Notes under the pieces: generated by a model
Told to the model about the DNA's origin: nothing
What the model saw: only the letters and a program-made list of their open reading frames with translations
Databases searched by the model: none
Part shown: positions 60,533-64,000 of the stretch, in pieces
How positions within the stretch are numbered: position 1 is the first letter of the stretch
Layout of the letters: every line of letters begins with the position of its first letter
Source of the DNA: an uncultured Eubacteriales bacterium
GTDB lineage: Bacteria > Bacillota > Clostridia > Oscillospirales > CAG-272
Assembly: GCA_900546695.1 (NCBI GenBank)
Contig: URDX01000008.1
Coordinates: 1 to 64,000 of the forward strand
Direction: 5' to 3'
Length of the DNA stretch: 64,000 nt
Position numbers and translations under genes: made by a program

Positions 60533-60967
60533 TTATCCTAAATGTTTATCTATCAAATAGTCAATAGCCTCGATATATCCGTCTGTGCCGTGACCCGATA
60601 TCGTGTACTCGCACGCGCAGCGGACGTAGTTTATCCTGCGGAACTCCTCGCGCTCGTCTACGTGCGAGATGTGTACTTCAACGGTCGGGATGGAGACCGC
60701 CTTGAGCGCGTCGGGGATTGCAACGCTTGTGTGCGTATATCCGCCCGGATTAATAACGATGCCGTCATATACCCCGTACGCGCGCTGTATCTCGTCGACG
60801 AGGTCGCCCTCATGATTTGATTGGTATACCCTCACGTCGATGCCCTTTTGCCGCGCATGCTCCTCTATGTCGGATACAAGCGAGGCATATGTCTTTTTGC
60901 CGTAGATGTCGGGCTCGCGTATACCGAGCATGTTGATGTTCGGTCCGTTCAGTATCAGCAGCTTCAT
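60533..60967 (-). CDS. aroQ: Type II 3-dehydroquinate dehydratase
   Basis: Removes water from 3-dehydroquinate. The 144-residue protein has LILNGPNINMLGIREPDIYG (catalytic Arg/Tyr), QSNHEGDLVDEI, INPGGYTHTSVAIPDAL and EVHISHVDEREEFRR with the catalytic His, and ISGHGTDGY. Length is typical of the dodecameric type II enzyme. AAAGGA precedes ATG 60967. Confidence 0.97.
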   Translation of the reverse strand: MKLLILNGPNINMLGIREPDIYGKKTYASLVSDIEEHARQKGIDVRVYQSNHEGDLVDEIQRAYGVYDGIVINPGGYTHTSVAIPDALKAVSIPTVEVHISHVDEREEFRRINYVRCACEYTISGHGTDGYIEAIDYLIDKHLG

Positions 60968-61106
60968 ATTTTATCCTTTCGGGAGTGATTTTTATCCGCC
61001 GTCGGTGCGGTGAGATCGGATGGCTGTGTGCGCTCGGTCGATGTTATATATCCGATGGCACGGTCGATGCCGCATTGCAGGCTCGACCGATATCCGACCT
61101 GTTCAC

Positions 61107-62351
61107 TCAGTCGATGTCGAGTCCGTGAGCGCGGCAGATCTGCGTGACCGCCTCGTCGGGGCATGAGAAGCACACGCGGCTGTCTGCGCAGCTCTCATAT
61201 ATCCCGTGCCGCTCCCTGTATCGCTTTCGTATCGCCTCGGCGCTGCTCGCGGTCGGGCGGTCGGGGGTCGGGATAAGTGCATCGAGCCCGCGGTCAAGAT
61301 AGTAGAGTCTGCCGTTTTTGCGGAGCGCTTCAATATTCTCACGCCGCAGCACCGCACCGCCGCCCGTTGCGATTATGCAGCCCGTCTCAGAACTGACGCG
61401 GCACACCGCTTCGCTCTCGCGGTCACGGAAGCCGCCCTCACCCTCGCACTCGAATATCTCGCTCGGTGTCATTCCCGCGTCTGCGGTTATCTCGTTGTCG
61501 GTGTCGATGAGCTTTCGCCCGAGCCGCTCGGCGAGCGCGCCGCCGACGGTCGTTTTTCCGCAGCCGGGCATGCCGATGAGCACGATGTTTTCCTTTTCTG
61601 CGCGCAGCGCGGAATATATCCGCTCGGTCACGCCGCTCTCTGCATGCCCGCCCGTGAACAGCTCGGAGGCGGCGACCGCCTGACACACGAGCATATACAG
61701 ACCGCCCTCTGCGGGGATGCCGCGCGACAGCGCCTGCTGCACGAGCGTGCTGCGCAGCGGATTGTATATTGCGTCGAGCACGCCGCTGAGCCCTGGAAAC
61801 GCCTCGAGCCTGACGGGGCACGAATATATGTCGGGCAGCATACCGCACGGGGTGGTGTTGATGATGATGTCCGCGTCGCCGTGCTCGGCATACGCCTGCT
61901 CATAGGTGACTGCACCGTCGCGCCCGCTGCGGCTGACACGGTATACCTCGCGGCAGCCGAGACTGCGCGCTGCCGCACGTGCCGTGAGCGATGTGCCGCC
62001 CGTACCGAGTATCAGTACCTTTTTGCCCTGCATATCGACCCCCGCATGCTTTGCAAGACCGCACATACCGTCAAAATCGGTATTATAGCCGTACAGCCCG
62101 CCGTCGCGCCGCACGACGGTATTTACCGCGCCGATGTCCGATGCGGCGGTATCTATCCCGTCGAGCAGCGGCATTATCTCCTGCTTATAGGGAATAGTCA
62201 CATTCAGTCCGCGAAAGTCGCCCTCGCGGATAAAGTCGACAAGACCTCCGCGCGGTATCTCGCGCAGGGTGTAGCCGTATTTTCCTATCATGCCGTGTAT
62301 CACGGCGGAAAAGCTGTGCCCCAGTCGCTCTCCTATAAGTCCGAATTCCAT
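61107..62351 (-). CDS. aroEK: Fused shikimate dehydrogenase-shikimate kinase
   Basis: A 414-residue bifunctional protein. Residues 1 to about 250 are shikimate dehydrogenase: GLIGERLGHSFSAVIHGMI, LNVTIPYKQEIMP with the catalytic Lys, GAVNTVVRRDGGLYGYNTD and the NADP-fold ILGTGGTSLTARAAA. From about 255 shikimate kinase follows: Walker A GMPGCGKTT (260-268), LIDTDNEI, GGFRDRESEAV and ATGGGAVLRREN, then the lid region with PDRP. Usually these are separate genes. AAGGAG precedes ATG 62351. aroB and aroC lie upstream on the same strand. Confidence 0.93.
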   Translation of the reverse strand: MEFGLIGERLGHSFSAVIHGMIGKYGYTLREIPRGGLVDFIREGDFRGLNVTIPYKQEIMPLLDGIDTAASDIGAVNTVVRRDGGLYGYNTDFDGMCGLAKHAGVDMQGKKVLILGTGGTSLTARAAARSLGCREVYRVSRSGRDGAVTYEQAYAEHGDADIIINTTPCGMLPDIYSCPVRLEAFPGLSGVLDAIYNPLRSTLVQQALSRGIPAEGGLYMLVCQAVAASELFTGGHAESGVTERIYSALRAEKENIVLIGMPGCGKTTVGGALAERLGRKLIDTDNEITADAGMTPSEIFECEGEGGFRDRESEAVCRVSSETGCIIATGGGAVLRRENIEALRKNGRLYYLDRGLDALIPTPDRPTASSAEAIRKRYRERHGIYESCADSRVCFSCPDEAVTQICRAHGLDID

Positions 62352-62463
62352 AATTGCTCCTTTGCCGTGCCCTATGCACGACCGCCCGCCGCAGAACGGG
62401 TGTGCCCTATAACGTCGATCGTTAATTCCAGACCGCCTGAACCTTTTTGCTTTAATCTTTTCT

Positions 62464-63570
62464 TTATCTTCCCGCGAGCCAATCGGTGCCGTAGCGCACC
62501 GCGAGCATATCCGCGAGCGTTATCGCCGTCATGCTGTCAACGACTATCCGCGCCCTGTGAACTATGGCGGGGTCGTGTCTGCCGCGTATCGTGAGCGTTG
62601 CGTTCTCGCCCGTGTCGAGATCAACCGTCTGCTGCTCGCGCGATATGGACGGGGTAGGCTTCACCGCGCAGCGGAATATCATCGGGCTGTCCATGGTTAT
62701 GCCGCCGCCGATGCCGCCGCAGTGATTGCTCTGTGCCGTCACTCTGCCGCTCTCCGCGCGCAGCGGGTCGTTCGACTGACTCCCGCGCATGTCGGCGAGT
62801 GCAAAGCCGTCGCCGAATTCAACTCCCTTGACTGCGGGGATGGAGAACAGCGCATGCGACAGCAGCCCCTCGACCGTGTCGAACCACGGCTCGCCCACTC
62901 CCGCAGGCATTCCCGTGACAGCAGTCTCAAGCACGCCGCCGACGCTGTCGCCGTCCGCTCTTGCAGCCATAACAGCCTCGCGCATCCGCTCGCCGCATTC
63001 GGGGTCAAAGACTGCAAAGTCAATATCCGCTATCGACTTTATCTGCTCGGTTATCTGCGCTGCATTTCCCGAAAAGCGCCTGTCCGAAACCCCGCCGAGT
63101 CGTTCGATATGTGTTCCTATATATATCCCGCGCTCCTCGAGCGCCTGCGAGAGTAATGCGCCCGCAGCAACGAGCGGCGCGGTTATTCTGCCGCTGAAGT
63201 GCCCGCCTCCGCGGATGTCCTCGCAGCCGTGATATTTCTCCCTTGCGGGATAGTCGGCGTGACCCGGGCGAGCGAGATAGTCGCCGCTCTCATAGTCGGC
63301 GGAGCGGGTGTCGGTGTTCGGAATGAGTATGCATATCGGCGTGCCGCATGCTCTGCCGTCGCGAACGCCGCTGATTATGCGGAATTCGTCCGGCTCGTGC
63401 CGCTGAGTCGAGATAAGCCCGCTCGGTCGGCGCAGCGAAAGACGCGAGGCGATATATTCCTCATCGACCGCGACTCCCGGCGCAATGCCGTCGATCACGC
63501 AGCCGATCTCTCTGCCGTGACTCTCGCCGAAGAGGGTGATGCAGATGCTCTGTCCTATCGTGTTTTTCAT
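62464..63570 (-). CDS. aroC: Chorismate synthase
   Basis: Final shikimate-pathway step, EPSP to chorismate, FMN-dependent. The 368-residue protein shows TLFGESHGREIGCVIDG, RLSLRRPSGLISTQRHEPDE, GHADYPAREKYHG, HFSGRITAPLVAAGALLSQ and CGGIGGGITMDSPM, with the ends intact. Its family length is about 360-390. GGCGGAG precedes ATG 63570. The gap to aroB is 60 bases. Confidence 0.95.
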   Translation of the reverse strand: MKNTIGQSICITLFGESHGREIGCVIDGIAPGVAVDEEYIASRLSLRRPSGLISTQRHEPDEFRIISGVRDGRACGTPICILIPNTDTRSADYESGDYLARPGHADYPAREKYHGCEDIRGGGHFSGRITAPLVAAGALLSQALEERGIYIGTHIERLGGVSDRRFSGNAAQITEQIKSIADIDFAVFDPECGERMREAVMAARADGDSVGGVLETAVTGMPAGVGEPWFDTVEGLLSHALFSIPAVKGVEFGDGFALADMRGSQSNDPLRAESGRVTAQSNHCGGIGGGITMDSPMIFRCAVKPTPSISREQQTVDLDTGENATLTIRGRHDPAIVHRARIVVDSMTAITLADMLAVRYGTDWLAGR

Positions 63571-63630
63571 ATTCGTCTCCGCCTTTCCTTCCTGCCGTGC
63601 GCCGCCGATGTTCCGTCGGCATGCAGGGAA

Positions 63631-64000
63631 TTATGCTCTCGGGTCGAAGGTGCGGTCAAGCCGCTCGCCGAGCTGCTCTGCGGTCTCAACGCTCTCGCCG
63701 TACCGCCCTGCTTCGCTTACCGTTATTATTCTGATGCCGCCCGCCGCGGATTTTTTGTCGTGCGACACCGCGTCGAGTATCGCGCACCGCAGCTCGGGTG
63801 TTATATTGATTGAAGTATCGAGCCCTACGGCACGCAGCGCCGATATTATCTTTTCCTTTGCGCTGCCCGAGCACATCGGCAGCATTCCGAGCGCGACGCA
63901 TTCGCCGTGCAGCAGCGCGCCGCACGATGCGGCTTCTATCCCGTGACCGAGTGTGTGTCCGAAGTTGAGCGCACGTCTCAGTCCGCTCTCCCGCTCATCC
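63631..64000 (-). CDS. aroB: 3-dehydroquinate synthase, C-terminal part (cut by window edge)
   Basis: Only the last 122 codons are in the window; the gene continues beyond 64000. Readable from the edge: SGLRRALNFGHTLGHGIEAA and LLHGECVALGM, the zinc/His region of dehydroquinate synthase, then a C-terminal helical part ending TFDPRA. It makes 3-dehydroquinate from DAHP. It is the first visible gene of the operon; the operon promoter lies outside. Confidence 0.93.
   Translation of the reverse strand, partial: DERESGLRRALNFGHTLGHGIEAASCGALLHGECVALGMLPMCSGSAKEKIISALRAVGLDTSINITPELRCAILDAVSHDKKSAAGGIRIITVSEAGRYGESVETAEQLGERLDRTFDPRA

Noticed and set aside
60968..61106. Missing gene or regulatory RNA in the aroQ-aroEK spacer
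   Set aside because: 139 bases with only loose repeats of GGTCGATG-like units; no open frame or stable hairpin.
1..64000. tRNA genes, CRISPR arrays, prophage or insertion sequences
   Set aside because: No T-arm consensus with cloverleaf pairing, no regularly spaced repeats and no transposase or integrase motifs were seen when reading the spacers; a tRNAscan and IS search would be the decisive test.

Overview
The window is bacterial chromosomal DNA from a Gram-positive, endospore-forming lineage, most probably a GC-rich anaerobic member of the class Clostridia (Oscillospiraceae-like). The support is a spoIIID gene with a sigma-E-like promoter, MecA, a HPr-related clostridial protein, a metK-recD2-comF-mreB run, a sodium-pumping decarboxylase operon, Shine-Dalgarno sites of the AGGAGG type and many TTGACA/TATAAT promoters. 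GC content looks high by eye; it was not computed. No tRNA, rRNA, CRISPR array, phage gene or transposase was recognised.

Layout. 1-9.8 kb: mostly plus-strand housekeeping and accessory genes (TspO, a secreted GHL10-type glycosidase, MecA, family 4 uracil-DNA glycosylase, HPr-like protein, THUMP rRNA methyltransferase, AzlCD amino-acid exporter, Lrp regulator with aminotransferase and Gfo/Idh oxidoreductase). 10.2-12.3 kb: spoIIID, with an unusual basic tail, translationally overlapped with a divergent glycogen synthase. 12.3-16.1 kb, minus strand: a lipoprotein followed by an M23 peptidase remnant, a secreted beta-helix protein and rpsT. 16.6-29.4 kb: the transcription/translation block rpoB-rpoC, rpsL-rpsG-fusA-tuf, each half with its own strong promoter. 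29.6-39.3 kb: COG2426 membrane protein, metK, recD2, comF, an MreB-like actin and an M16C peptidase. 39.8-42.7 kb: D-lyxose isomerase and an ABC exporter with an altered signature motif, followed by an inverted-repeat element. 43.2-48.4 kb: a five-gene sodium-translocating decarboxylase operon (carboxyltransferase, gamma, biotin carrier, beta, second carboxyltransferase). 48.8-50.6 kb: nucleotidyltransferase and DivIVA-like protein. 50.9-57.1 kb: two ABC exporters, each with a zinc ribbon directly in front of its membrane domain, flanking a DUF1854 protein. 57.2-64 kb, minus strand: an almost complete shikimate operon, aroB-aroC-aroEK(fused)-aroQ-aroA-tyrA-aroF, cut by the window edge inside aroB.

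The most promising poorly described system is the 50.9-57.1 kb locus. DUF1854 proteins and partner ABC transporters are known from cyanophycin clusters of Proteobacteria, but here a heterodimeric-looking exporter pair with matched zinc ribbons and probable PH-like N-terminal domains stands without any cyanophycin gene in view. A second theme is a set of Asn/Gly/Asp/Ala/Thr-rich low-complexity inserts or tails in at least six unrelated proteins, which points to genome-wide simple-sequence expansion. Other points of interest are an arginine at the S12 streptomycin-resistance position, a glycogen synthase that has lost the lysine of its KTGGL motif, and a decarboxylase operon with two different carboxyltransferases sharing one biotin carrier.
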